DNA of 64,000 nt from Streptomyces sp. NBC_00483 (lineage in GTDB: Bacteria > Actinomycetota > Actinomycetes > Streptomycetales > Streptomycetaceae), in assembly GCF_036013745.1 (NCBI RefSeq), contig NZ_CP107880.1:7750001-7814000 (forward strand). Reading direction: 5' to 3'. How positions within the stretch are numbered: the first letter of the stretch is position 1; the number at the start of each line of letters is the position of its first letter. Positions 23,563-32,031 of the stretch are shown here, one piece after another. Both the position numbers and the translations under genes were made by a program. Below the pieces are notes generated by a model. That model worked only from the letters and a program-made list of their open reading frames with translations. It had not been told where the DNA came from and searched no databases.

Positions 23563-24576
23563 TTAAGCGCGTCGTGCTGATGCGGGTATTCGCAACTTGG
23601 ATGAACCGGGGGATGAACCGTGGGGTGAACCTTGCGGGGTGTCTCCCGTCAGGTCCCGCGTGCCGGGCGGCGCCTCCGAAGCCTCGATCTCGCGCAACAA
23701 CGTGCGCGCGGGCGGGGTGAGCGGCCGGGTGGTGGACCAGTGCACCGCGACCCTGCGCCCGCAGGGCACGTCGAGTCTGCGGGCCACGACGCCGGAGGTG
23801 TCCGCGGTGGCGACGGCGAGGAGGTTGGTGACACCGATGCCGAGACCGCTGCGGACCAGCGAGATGAGGGTCTGCGGCTGGTTGGTGGCCTGTACGGCGT
23901 TGGGTTCGAGGCCGCGTTCGCTGAAGGCGCGGTACGTCTCGAAGCCCATGGCCTCGGACGAGCCGAGCCGGCCGATGGTGATCAAGGGGTGCGCTGCCAC
24001 CGCGGCGAGCGGCAGCGGCTCCGGCAGCTCGGCCAGCAGATGGTCGGGCGGATGGACCGCGATCAGGCCCTCCCACCACAGCGGCCGCGACTCCACCGAA
24101 GGGCCCGGCGGAGGTGCCATCGGGCGCAGGCAGATGTCCACCTCGCCGCTGGCCAGCGCCGCGTCGAGCTCCAGGGTGGACCGCTCGACCAGAACCACCT
24201 TGATGGCGGGACGCGTACGGGCCATGCGCTCAAGGAGCTGCGGCACGAACGCCACGCTCGCGCTCGGGTAGCTGCCCAGCGTCACCACGCCGCGCGCGGC
24301 GCCGCGGTACCCGGCCATCGCGGCCTCGGCCCCGGCGAGCCGGCGCAGGATGGCGCGCGCGTGGTCGGCGAGGACCGCGCCCGCGTCGGTGGGTGTCACC
24401 GGACGCCGGTCGCGGTCGAACAGCGGCACCCCCGCCTCCCGTTCGAGGGCGGCGACATGCATGCTCACGCGCGGCTGGGAGCGGTGGGTCAGCTCGGCCG
24501 CCGCACTGAAGCTGCCGGTGTCCACGACGCCGAGGAAGGAGACGAGCCATTCGAGACGCAGATCGGAACGGAGCAT
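23563..24576 (-). CDS. LysR-family transcriptional regulator (A of a related pair)
   Basis: This 337-residue regulator has the N-terminal winged HTH (SFSAAAELTHRSQPRVSMHVAALE split over about 22-46) and a type 2 periplasmic-binding effector domain. It lies 66 bp upstream of the SelA-like gene on the same strand and is its natural regulator. It closely resembles the LysR at 30404-31387: in one 33-residue stretch of the effector domain (NQPQTLISLVR onward) 27 residues are the same. The last 20 or so residues are a low-complexity GSPHGSSPGSS tail. Confidence 0.88.
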   Translation of the reverse strand: MLRSDLRLEWLVSFLGVVDTGSFSAAAELTHRSQPRVSMHVAALEREAGVPLFDRDRRPVTPTDAGAVLADHARAILRRLAGAEAAMAGYRGAARGVVTLGSYPSASVAFVPQLLERMARTRPAIKVVLVERSTLELDAALASGEVDICLRPMAPPPGPSVESRPLWWEGLIAVHPPDHLLAELPEPLPLAAVAAHPLITIGRLGSSEAMGFETYRAFSERGLEPNAVQATNQPQTLISLVRSGLGIGVTNLLAVATADTSGVVARRLDVPCGRRVAVHWSTTRPLTPPARTLLREIEASEAPPGTRDLTGDTPQGSPHGSSPGSSKLRIPASARRA

Positions 24577-24695
24577 GCCTCTCGTCTACCGTCGCCCGTG
24601 TGCCACGGACCAGACAGGACCGCCTTTCAGAGGAGGGCCGATACGGTTTCCGAATAGCGTGCGGAACCCTGAATCCACCCGTCTGGCAACGGAGT

Positions 24696-25052
24696 TCAGC
24701 GCGGCACCCCCGCCGGTGCCTCGATGTGCTCGATCCAGTACTCGCGGGTCAGCGCGTCCACCCCGGCCGGTGCCACCCCGCGCAGATGCACCACGTCGCC
24801 GTCCGTGCCGGCGATGCGGCCGTGCTTCTGCAGCTGCAGGATGTGGTAGCGCTCGGGCTTGAAGCCGAGTTCGACGTCGACGGCGAACCGGCCCCGGGGA
24901 TCGCGGAGTTCGCCGACTCCGGGGGCGACCTTTCCGGTGGCCTGCACGCTCAGCCACGCCTGGTAGACGATCACAAGGAGAACGACGATCGCGATCTTGC
25001 GCAGCGTGGGACTCTTCGCGGTTCTACGGAGAAGTGACGACGTCGGTGGCAC
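24696..25052 (-). CDS. Small single-pass membrane protein, unknown function
   Basis: I do not recognise this 118-residue protein. After a basic start it has one membrane segment at about 18-36 (LRKIAIVVLLVIVYQAWL), then an extracytoplasmic part of about 80 residues with FAVDVELGFKPERYHI. The GTG start overlaps the end of the ABC ATPase gene by 29 bp, so it is probably translated with the transporter. It may be an accessory of that importer, but nothing in the sequence proves it. Confidence 0.65.
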   Translation of the reverse strand: MPPTSSLLRRTAKSPTLRKIAIVVLLVIVYQAWLSVQATGKVAPGVGELRDPRGRFAVDVELGFKPERYHILQLQKHGRIAGTDGDVVHLRGVAPAGVDALTREYWIEHIEAPAGVPR

Positions 25053-25827
25053 CGTCCTCAGCTCCTTCCCCTGTCAGCAGCGCGTTGACCCGGTTGACCG
25101 TGGCCCGGAACTCCGGCAGGGCCACCGCGGTGTCCCAGCGCCGTGGCCGGGGCAGTTCCACGTCGACGATCTCCCTGACCCGGCTGGGGCGCCGGGAGAG
25201 CACCACGATGCGGTCGGAGAGGAACACCGCCTCGTCGACGTCGTGGGTGACGAAGAAGACCGTCGGGCGGCGGGACTCGAAGATGCCGGTGAGGTCTTCT
25301 TGCAGCTTGCGCCGGGTCTGCGCGTCGATGGAGGCGAACGGCTCGTCCATGAGCATCACCGCCGGTTCGTTGGCGAGCACGCGGGCCACGCCGAGCCGCT
25401 GCTGCATGCCGCCGGACAGCTCGTGCGGATAGCGGTGCTCGAAGCCGCCGAGGCCGACCAGGTCGAGGAACTCCCGTGCACGGGCGGCCCGTTCGGCCTT
25501 CGGGACCCCGCGCATGCGCGGACCGAAGGACACGTTGCCGAGCACCGTCTTCCACGGGAAGAGCGCATGGCTCTGGAACACCACGCCCCGGTCGGGTCCC
25601 GGTCCGTGCACGGGCGCGCCGTCCACGGACACTGTGCCGCCGCTCGCCTCGACGAAGCCGGCGACGATGTTCAGGACCGTCGTCTTGCCGCAGCCGCTGG
25701 GGCCGAGGACCGACACGAACTCGCCCTGTTGGACGCCGAAGGAGACGTCGTCGATGGCCGTGACCTCCTCGCCGCTGTAGTCGTCGGCGTAGGCCTTGCG
25801 CAGTTTGCTGATCTCCAGAGCGGTCAT
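25024..25827 (-). CDS. ABC transporter ATP-binding protein, nitrate/sulfonate/taurine type
   Basis: This 267-residue ATPase has Walker A GPSGCGKTT at 42-50, Q-loop VFQSHALFPW near 83, signature LSGGMQQR at 137-144 and Walker B VMLMDEPFASID at 157-168. The pattern matches SsuB/TauB/NrtD subunits. The ATG at 25827 follows GGGAG at 9 nt, so the five-codon longer frame is not used. It serves the two permeases encoded just upstream. Confidence 0.92.
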   Translation of the reverse strand: MTALEISKLRKAYADDYSGEEVTAIDDVSFGVQQGEFVSVLGPSGCGKTTVLNIVAGFVEASGGTVSVDGAPVHGPGPDRGVVFQSHALFPWKTVLGNVSFGPRMRGVPKAERAARAREFLDLVGLGGFEHRYPHELSGGMQQRLGVARVLANEPAVMLMDEPFASIDAQTRRKLQEDLTGIFESRRPTVFFVTHDVDEAVFLSDRIVVLSRRPSRVREIVDVELPRPRRWDTAVALPEFRATVNRVNALLTGEGAEDGATDVVTSP

Positions 25828-25864
25828 GAGTCGTTCTCCCACCAGCTCATCCGTCGGCCGCCGA

Positions 25865-26689
25865 TCACCCGTCGGCCTCCAACCTGCGTACCATTCCCCA
25901 GCGTTCGACGGTCGCCCGCTCGAACGGGGCCAGAATCAGCGCGTCCAGCGCGTACCAGAGCGCGCCGAGCACGACCATGCCGAGGAACACCTGACTGATG
26001 TCACCCACCCGGCGCGCGTCGAACATCATGTAGCCGATCCCGCTGGTGCCGACGATGATCTCGGCGGCCACCAGGGCTCGCCAGCCGTAGCCGAGCCCGG
26101 TGCGGATGCCGCCCGCCACCGATGGCAGCGACCCCGGCACGATCACCTCGACGAACACCCGCCACCGCCCGGCCCCCAGGCTGCGCGCCGCCCGCACCAG
26201 CTCGCGGGGCACCTGCTCGACACCCGCGACGACGCTCAGCATCAGCGGGAAGACGATGGTGTAGACGATCACGAAGGTGACGGCGGTCAGGCTGAAGCCG
26301 AACCACACGATGACGATCGGCAGCCACGCGATGTCCGCGATCGCCTGGAAGAACAGCAGGATCGGCCAGAAGAACCGGCGCAGCCGCCCGATCATCGCCA
26401 CCGCGAAGCCCAGCGGCAGGCCGATGAGCAGCCCGAACCCGACGCCGTACGCGAGGCGGGTCAGGGAGTCGGAGAGATAGCCCGGCAGGATGCCCTTCTC
26501 CAGGAGGCCGCCGAGCGTCGCGAGCACGGTGCCGGGTCCCGCGAAGAACGACCGGGGGAACACCTCGAACTCGGCGAGCAGCCACCACAGCGCGACGACC
26601 GGCACGAACGGGCCGAGCGTGCGGACCGTGCCGCTGCGCGACAGGCGCCGCCACACGGGCATGGTGGGCGCCGTGGACAGTGCGGCCAT
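25865..26689 (-). CDS. ABC transporter permease 2, SsuC/TauC type
   Basis: This 274-residue permease has six membrane segments and the EAA loop ELVRAARSLGAGRWRVF near 165-181. It overlaps the first permease gene as ATGA. The two permeases are homologous but clearly different, and both end with a version of the motif ERxTVERWGM. TauC-type importers normally use one permease as a homodimer, so this one probably forms a heterodimer. Confidence 0.9.
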   Translation of the reverse strand: MAALSTAPTMPVWRRLSRSGTVRTLGPFVPVVALWWLLAEFEVFPRSFFAGPGTVLATLGGLLEKGILPGYLSDSLTRLAYGVGFGLLIGLPLGFAVAMIGRLRRFFWPILLFFQAIADIAWLPIVIVWFGFSLTAVTFVIVYTIVFPLMLSVVAGVEQVPRELVRAARSLGAGRWRVFVEVIVPGSLPSVAGGIRTGLGYGWRALVAAEIIVGTSGIGYMMFDARRVGDISQVFLGMVVLGALWYALDALILAPFERATVERWGMVRRLEADG

Positions 26690-27546
26690 CAGCGGTTCAC
26701 CCCCGTCATGCCCCAGCGCTCCACGGTCCGCCGTTCGAGCGGCGCGAGCAGCAGCCGGTCCATCAGCAGCCACAGCACCCCGATGATCACCATCGAGGCG
26801 ATGATGACGTCGGTGCGGAAGTACTTCTGCGCCTGGAACAGCGCGTAGCCGAGGCCCGCGCTGCCCGCGATGATCTCGGCGGCGACCAGCCCGCGCCAGC
26901 CGTAACCGAGCCCCACGCGCAGCCCGGTGACGATGCTCGGCAGGGCGCCCGGCAGCAGGATCTCCCAGAACATCCGCAGCCGGCTCGTCCCCAACGACCG
27001 CGCCGCGCGCAGCAGTTGGACCGGGATCTGACGCACGCCCAGCATCGCGTTGTACGTCAGCGCGAAGAACATCGCGTTCCACACGATGAAGATCACCGCG
27101 CGGTCGCCGTAGCCGAACCACAGCGTCGCCACCGGGATCCACGCGATGCCCGCGAGCGCCACAGAGAACCGCAGCAGCGGAGCGAAGAACGCGGACAGCG
27201 CACGGCTCGACCCGAGGGCGATACCGAAGGGGAGCGCGGTGACCAGCGCGAGCACGATCCCGAGGCCCATCCGTCGCAGGCTCGCGCCCAGGTGCCGGGC
27301 CAGATCGCCGCTCGCCGCCATGTCACCGAGCGCCCGGGCCACGTCGGTCACCTGGGGGAACACCCGCAGCGGTGTCCCCGTGACGGCCACCGCCACGGCC
27401 CATGCGAGTGCGAGCGCGGCGAGCGGCCCGAGGAACCAGAGCGCGCGGCCGAGGCGGGATCCGCGCCGCTTGCGGGGCTTTCGCGCGTGGCGCGGCAGGG
27501 CGGCCGCCGGGCGCGCGGGAGCCACCTTCGTCGTCGGCGGGGTCAC
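26689..27546 (-). CDS. ABC transporter permease 1, SsuC/TauC type
   Basis: This 285-residue permease has a basic cytoplasmic N-terminus (residues 18-32, many Arg and Lys) and six membrane segments, with the EAA loop QLLRAARSLGTSRLRMF near 180-196. The GTG start overlaps the binding-protein stop (GTGA) and the stop overlaps the second permease start (ATGA), so the four subunits are tightly coupled. Confidence 0.9.
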   Translation of the reverse strand: MTPPTTKVAPARPAAALPRHARKPRKRRGSRLGRALWFLGPLAALALAWAVAVAVTGTPLRVFPQVTDVARALGDMAASGDLARHLGASLRRMGLGIVLALVTALPFGIALGSSRALSAFFAPLLRFSVALAGIAWIPVATLWFGYGDRAVIFIVWNAMFFALTYNAMLGVRQIPVQLLRAARSLGTSRLRMFWEILLPGALPSIVTGLRVGLGYGWRGLVAAEIIAGSAGLGYALFQAQKYFRTDVIIASMVIIGVLWLLMDRLLLAPLERRTVERWGMTGVNR

Positions 27547-28685
27547 GACGGGCAGGCCTTCGAGGCGCTCGCCCGGTCGAAGCGGTAACCGCCGTCGACG
27601 GCCGCCGCCTTCGGTACGTCGGGCAGATCACGGAAGAGCTTCGGCTCGGCCGCCATCACCTTCAGGATCGGCTTGGGGTCGAAGTACTTGTCGACGTCGA
27701 AGCCGCCCTTGACGGCGCCCTGCCCGGCGAGCAGCCGCGCCTGGGTGTCGAGGGCGAGGTAGTTGCAGGCGGAGAAGCGCGGGTCGAGCTGCTTCACGTT
27801 GTGCTTCATCGCTTCCTCTGCCACGGCCTTCTTTGTGCCGGGCAGCCACCGGGTCGCGGAGTCGGCCGCGTCCCCGGGGTTCTCGCGCATCCACTGGTCG
27901 GTGCGTGCCCGCGCCGTCAGGAAGCGCTCGACGACCTCCGGGTGCTTCTTCGCGTACGAGGGTGTGGTGACGATGTAGCCGATGAACGGGATGTGGCCGC
28001 CGCCCCGCAGCACCTCCTTGGCGCCGTCGACCTGGTCGACGACCGTGATGGGGAACGGGTCCCAGACGATGGCGGCGTCGATGCCTCCCGTCTTGAGGGC
28101 GACCGCCATGTCCGGCGGCTCGGTGTTCACGATCTTGACGTCGCTCGACTTCAGGCCCGCCTCGTCCAACAGGCCGAGCAGATAGAGGTGGTTGATGGAG
28201 CCCTCGGAGACACCGATCTTCTTGCCGCGCAGTGTCTTGAGGTCCTTGCCGTCCACGCCGGACTTGGCCGCGGCGACCACGGCCATCGTCTCGTCGATGC
28301 TCTTCCGGCTGGACGAGCCGGTGTAGTTGCCGACCAGGGACAGGTCGATGCCCTTCTGCGCGGCGGCGATCGCGGGCGTGCCGACCTGGATGAAGTCGAC
28401 CTCGCCCGCTTGCAGCGCGTTGAGCGCGTCGACACCCGTCGGGTACGGCTGGGCCAGCTTCACGTTGAGGTTCTGTTCGTCGAAGTACCCGGCCTCCACG
28501 CCGGACGGCAGGCCTATCTGGTCGATGGCGGACACATATCCGGCTCTGACGCGGGTCGGCGCCGCCGCGCCCGCGCCGGATGCACCCTCCACGGCATCGT
28601 CCACGGTGGAACCGTCGGAGCACCCCGCGAGCAGCAGGATTCCCGAGCATGCCGCCACGGCGATGTGGCGTTTGGCGCGAACCAT
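27543..28685 (-). CDS. ABC transporter substrate-binding lipoprotein, NrtA/SsuA/TauA type
   Basis: This 380-residue binding protein has a short signal with lipobox LLAGC, Cys22 being the lipidation site. The NMT1/OMF-like domain shows DLSLVGNYTG, LRGKKIGVSEGS and AAIVWDPFP. Family members bind small anions such as sulfonates, nitrate or pyrimidine precursors. It starts 15 bp after the sugar-kinase gene, so the transported ligand may be connected to that enzyme (inference). GAGGAG lies upstream of the ATG. Confidence 0.9.
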   Translation of the reverse strand: MVRAKRHIAVAACSGILLLAGCSDGSTVDDAVEGASGAGAAAPTRVRAGYVSAIDQIGLPSGVEAGYFDEQNLNVKLAQPYPTGVDALNALQAGEVDFIQVGTPAIAAAQKGIDLSLVGNYTGSSSRKSIDETMAVVAAAKSGVDGKDLKTLRGKKIGVSEGSINHLYLLGLLDEAGLKSSDVKIVNTEPPDMAVALKTGGIDAAIVWDPFPITVVDQVDGAKEVLRGGGHIPFIGYIVTTPSYAKKHPEVVERFLTARARTDQWMRENPGDAADSATRWLPGTKKAVAEEAMKHNVKQLDPRFSACNYLALDTQARLLAGQGAVKGGFDVDKYFDPKPILKVMAAEPKLFRDLPDVPKAAAVDGGYRFDRASASKACPS

Positions 28686-28700
28686 TGGCTTCTCAACTCC

Positions 28701-29675
28701 TCATCGGACCGGTGTGCTTGCTGACGGTGGTGGCCGGTCGGCGCCCTGGCTCCGGCGTGCGGCGTCGACGTCCTCGCGGCGCGGGATCGGCGTGACGGCG
28801 CCCGGCCCGGTCGTGGTCAGCGCCGCCGCGACCGCCGCGTACTGGGCGGCCTCCGGTGGCGTGGCCCCGGCCAGGAGGCGTGCCGCGAACGCGCCGTCGA
28901 AGGTGTCACCGGCGCCGGTGGTGTCCACTGGGTCGACCGGGTGCGGCGCGATGCGGGTGACCGCCCCGTCGTGCGCGAGGAGCGCTCCCCGGTCACCCAT
29001 CTTCAGGACCACGACGGAAGGCCCGCGGCGTACGAACTCCGCGAGGACCTCGTCCGGATCGTGCAGCCCGGTGAGCAGCCGCCCCTCGTCGAGGTTCGGC
29101 AGCGCGATGTCGCACAGCTCGACGCTGCGCCAGGCCACCGCGCGGGCCCGTTCGGCGGGCCACAGGGCGGGCCGGATGTTGGGGTCGTAGCTGACCAGGG
29201 TGCCGTTGTCCCGGGCCAGTCGCATCGCGTGGAAGGCCGCGTCGCAGGCGGACGTGGAGATCGCCTGGGTGATGCCGCTCAGGTGCAGGAGGCGGGCCCG
29301 CGCGATCGCCCCGGCCGGGATGTCGGCGGGCGCGAGGCGGCTGGCGGGGGACCGCGCCCGGTAGTACGTGAAGGAACTCTCGGTCGGGGTGCGGGCGATG
29401 AAGTAGATCCCGGTCCGCCCGCCCGGTTCGCGGACGACGTGCTCGGTCGCGATGCCCTCCCGCTCCCACAGCCGGAGGAAGGAGGCGCCGAAGTCGTCGT
29501 CGCCGATGCGCGTGATGTACCCGGTGTCGGCGCCGGAACGGCGGGCGGCCACACAGAAGTTGGAGGTGTCACCGCCGTGCCCGACGGTGAAGGAGGTGCC
29601 CGCGCCGACAGGGCCCGGCGCGTCCGTGGACGTGTTGAACTCGAGCAGCGGCTCACCGGCCGCGAGGATGTCCAC
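28701..29675 (-). CDS. PfkB-family sugar-acid kinase, 2-keto-3-deoxygluconate kinase type
   Basis: This 324-residue ribokinase-fold enzyme has the N-terminal GGDTSNFCVAARRSG at about 34-48 and the anion-hole motif DTTGAGDTFDGAF at 251-263 with catalytic D257. Its opening (ILAAGEPLLEF) and the ITRIGDDDFG segment resemble KdgK, which phosphorylates 2-keto-3-deoxygluconate or -galactonate at O6. The GTG lies 8 bp after the RraA gene. It could serve the galactonate route begun by the dehydratase at 32904-34052, but that link is inferred. Confidence 0.82.
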   Translation of the reverse strand: MDILAAGEPLLEFNTSTDAPGPVGAGTSFTVGHGGDTSNFCVAARRSGADTGYITRIGDDDFGASFLRLWEREGIATEHVVREPGGRTGIYFIARTPTESSFTYYRARSPASRLAPADIPAGAIARARLLHLSGITQAISTSACDAAFHAMRLARDNGTLVSYDPNIRPALWPAERARAVAWRSVELCDIALPNLDEGRLLTGLHDPDEVLAEFVRRGPSVVVLKMGDRGALLAHDGAVTRIAPHPVDPVDTTGAGDTFDGAFAARLLAGATPPEAAQYAAVAAALTTTGPGAVTPIPRREDVDAARRSQGADRPPPSASTPVR

Positions 29676-29682
29676 GCCGGCC

Positions 29683-30336
29683 TCAGATCCGGTGGTACTT
29701 CTCGAGCCCGCCCCGCAGCGAGCCCGATTCCAGGATCAGGACGGTCTGTTCGCGCTCCCGCCGCTCGATCTCCTGTGCCGCTACGAGGACTTGGGGCACG
29801 CGGTCGGCGGGCACGCACACCACGCCGTCGCTGTCCGCGACGATCAGGTCGCCGGGGTACACCCGCGTACCGCCCATCTCCACCGGCTCGTTGAGGCTGA
29901 CCGTGCGGTAGCGGCCGACGGTGGTGGCCGGCACGCCGCCGCGGGCGTAGACGGGGAACTGCGGGTAGTCGCGGCGGATCTCCTCGATGTCGCGCACCCC
30001 CGCGTCGAGGACCGCGCCCGCGACGCCGTTGGCGACGGCTCCCGCGCTCATCAGGCCGCCCCACACCGCGACGTCTGCGCCGCCCGCCGCGATGCAGACG
30101 ACGTCGCCCGGCGCCGACTCGTCGATGGCCCGCAGCGCGTGCTCCGGCGGGACGGGCTCGGGCGAGGGAACCTCCAGGACGGTGACGGCCGGGCCGACGA
30201 GCTTGCCGGGCAGGACCTGGCGGATGGTGCCGGAGAGATAGCCGCGCGCTGCGAACTGCTCGACCGCGTCGGCGACGGACGCCGTGGCGATCGAGCGGAA
30301 CGCCTCGATGGTCTCGGGGGAGAAGGAGTTGGCCAT
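29683..30336 (-). CDS. RraA-family protein (4-hydroxy-4-methyl-2-oxoglutarate aldolase/oxaloacetate decarboxylase-like)
   Basis: This 217-residue protein has the family core: PGDVVCIAAGG, GGLMSAGAVANGVAGAVLD, the active-site arginine and aspartate of DAGVRD, and PGDLIVADSDGVVCVP. Such enzymes are Mg-dependent aldolases or decarboxylases; some family members instead bind RNase E, which is unlikely here because the catalytic segment is intact. The ATG at 30336 is chosen because AGGAG lies upstream. It heads the operon with the kinase and the Tau-like importer. Confidence 0.85.
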   Translation of the reverse strand: MANSFSPETIEAFRSIATASVADAVEQFAARGYLSGTIRQVLPGKLVGPAVTVLEVPSPEPVPPEHALRAIDESAPGDVVCIAAGGADVAVWGGLMSAGAVANGVAGAVLDAGVRDIEEIRRDYPQFPVYARGGVPATTVGRYRTVSLNEPVEMGGTRVYPGDLIVADSDGVVCVPADRVPQVLVAAQEIERREREQTVLILESGSLRGGLEKYHRI

Positions 30337-30403
30337 GCGGGATGTGCTCCTGTCCAGGTCGGCGAATCGACTGGGGCAACCGTAGGAGCGCACTGATGGG
30401 CCG

Positions 30404-31387
30404 TCAGTGTTCGGTCGCGAATGCGGCTATTCGACTAGCGGATGGCGCGGGCCCGGCCGGCGCGTCCCACGGCCAGGTGGGCCCCGGCAGCCGGTCGAGA
30501 CACTCCCGTACCGCCGCGACCGCGGGCGACTCCTCGCCTGTCCGCCACCACGTGGCGACGGCCCGCTCGCAGCCGGCGTCGCGGACCGGCACGAGGGCCA
30601 CGCCCTCGGTGTCGGCGGTGGTCATGGCGAGCGCGTTGGTGACACCGACGCCGAGCCCGTGCCGGACCAGAGAGATCAACGTCTGCGGCTGGTTGGTGCG
30701 TTCGCGGATCACCGGTTGCAGGCCGAGGTTGGCGAAGGCGAGATTGGTCTCGTACTGGCGGCTGTGCCCGTCGTCGCTCTCCCCGATGCTGATCACCGGC
30801 TGGGTCACCGTCTGCGCGAGCGCCACCTCGTGCGCGCCGGCCAGCGGGTGGTCGGCGCGGAAGACCGCGACGAGCGGCTCGCGCCACAGCACCCGGTTGG
30901 CCACCCGGTCGGAGCTGACCAGCGGATGCAGCGGTCTGACGGCCAGATCGACGCCCCCGTCGACGAGTTGCTCGCCCAGCTCCAGGCTCGGCCCCTCGTG
31001 CAGGACGAGCCGCACCCGCGGATACGCGGCGCGCAGGGCCCGCACCGCCCGCGGGTACAGGTAGGCGGCGGCGCTCGGATAGCAGCCGAGCCGGACCGTC
31101 CCGCACACCGCCCCCTCGGTGCTCTCCGCCATCAGGTCGAGCCGCCGCAGGATCTCCTCGGCGTGCGGAAGCAGACCCCGCCCCTCCGGGGTGAGCGTCG
31201 CGGGCTGAACGGAACGGTCCACGAGCCGCCGCCCCACGAGCCGCTCCAGCGCGGCGATGTGGCTGCTCACCCGCGGCTGGGAGCGGTAGAGCGTCTTGGC
31301 GGCGGCGGAGAAGCTGCCGTGCCGGGCGACCGCCACGAAGCTGGCGATCCAGTCGATGCGGTAGTGGTGCACGCTTGTGAGGTCCAT
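30404..31387 (-). CDS. LysR-family transcriptional regulator (B of a related pair)
   Basis: This 327-residue regulator has the HTH in SFSAAAKTLYRSQPRVSSH near residues 26-44 and an effector domain closely similar to the LysR at 23563-24576. TGGAGG precedes the ATG at 31387. It lies 67 bp upstream of the RraA gene in the same direction, which suggests it controls that operon. The paralogy suggests that both regulators sense chemically similar compounds. Confidence 0.88.
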   Translation of the reverse strand: MDLTSVHHYRIDWIASFVAVARHGSFSAAAKTLYRSQPRVSSHIAALERLVGRRLVDRSVQPATLTPEGRGLLPHAEEILRRLDLMAESTEGAVCGTVRLGCYPSAAAYLYPRAVRALRAAYPRVRLVLHEGPSLELGEQLVDGGVDLAVRPLHPLVSSDRVANRVLWREPLVAVFRADHPLAGAHEVALAQTVTQPVISIGESDDGHSRQYETNLAFANLGLQPVIRERTNQPQTLISLVRHGLGVGVTNALAMTTADTEGVALVPVRDAGCERAVATWWRTGEESPAVAAVRECLDRLPGPTWPWDAPAGPAPSASRIAAFATEH

Positions 31388-31483
31388 GACGCCTCCAGTC
31401 ACCGAGATCGACCGGAACGCTACCCTCGGTGAGCCGTCAAAAGAATGGTGCGTGATCACCTCATCCGCCGCCCTTCCCGGACA

Positions 31484-31987
31484 TCAGCGGATGAACTGGT
31501 CCACGTACTCGGCTCCGAGCCCGACCTTGTCGTAGTGCTCCCGGCACATCTCGATCTTCGTGAAGGTGTCCTCGTAGCCGATCTGGACACCGTCCTCGTC
31601 GACGTACGCCATCGCGCCGGTGATGTTGAAGAACGTGATCATCTCGGCGCAGTCCTCGGGCACGGCGAGCGTGTGGATCTCGCCGGGCGGCTCGTAGACG
31701 AAGTGGCCCGCCTCGGCGACCCACTCGTGCTCGTAGTAGTGCCACTTGCCCTTGATGACATAGCCGAAGACGACTCCGGGGTGCCGGTGCCGGGACACGA
31801 TGCCGGCGGCGGTCACCTTCAGCAGGTTGCACCACTGCCCGGTCACCGTGTTGAACATCAGCGGCCGGAACCACACGTTCGGCGCCTGCGGCACCCACAC
31901 CCGTTCGTCCTCGGGCAGGGCCGCGACGGCGATCTCCGGCGGGACGACGGAGGAGACGGGAATGACCGGGCCTCGACTCTGTGACAT
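31484..31987 (-). CDS. Cupin protein, 2,4'-dihydroxyacetophenone dioxygenase family
   Basis: This 167-residue single-domain cupin has metal-binding histidines in SRHRHPGVVFGYVIKGKWHY (about residues 65-84) and PGEIHTL (about 101-107). Its nearest characterised relative cleaves a C-C bond in 2,4'-dihydroxyacetophenone with O2, although most homologues are uncharacterised. It follows the SDR gene by 44 bp, and the pair could oxidise and then cleave an alcohol or ketone (inference). AAAGGAA lies before the ATG. Confidence 0.8.
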   Translation of the reverse strand: MSQSRGPVIPVSSVVPPEIAVAALPEDERVWVPQAPNVWFRPLMFNTVTGQWCNLLKVTAAGIVSRHRHPGVVFGYVIKGKWHYYEHEWVAEAGHFVYEPPGEIHTLAVPEDCAEMITFFNITGAMAYVDEDGVQIGYEDTFTKIEMCREHYDKVGLGAEYVDQFIR

Positions 31988-32031
31988 GGCGTTACGTTCC
32001 TTTCCTCGTAAGGGGGTTGGAGGCGGACGGG

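Noticed and set aside
29683..30336. RraA as an RNase E inhibitor
   Set aside because: The catalytic-type segment (DAGVRD) is intact and the gene sits in a sugar-acid operon, so an aldolase or decarboxylase is more likely.
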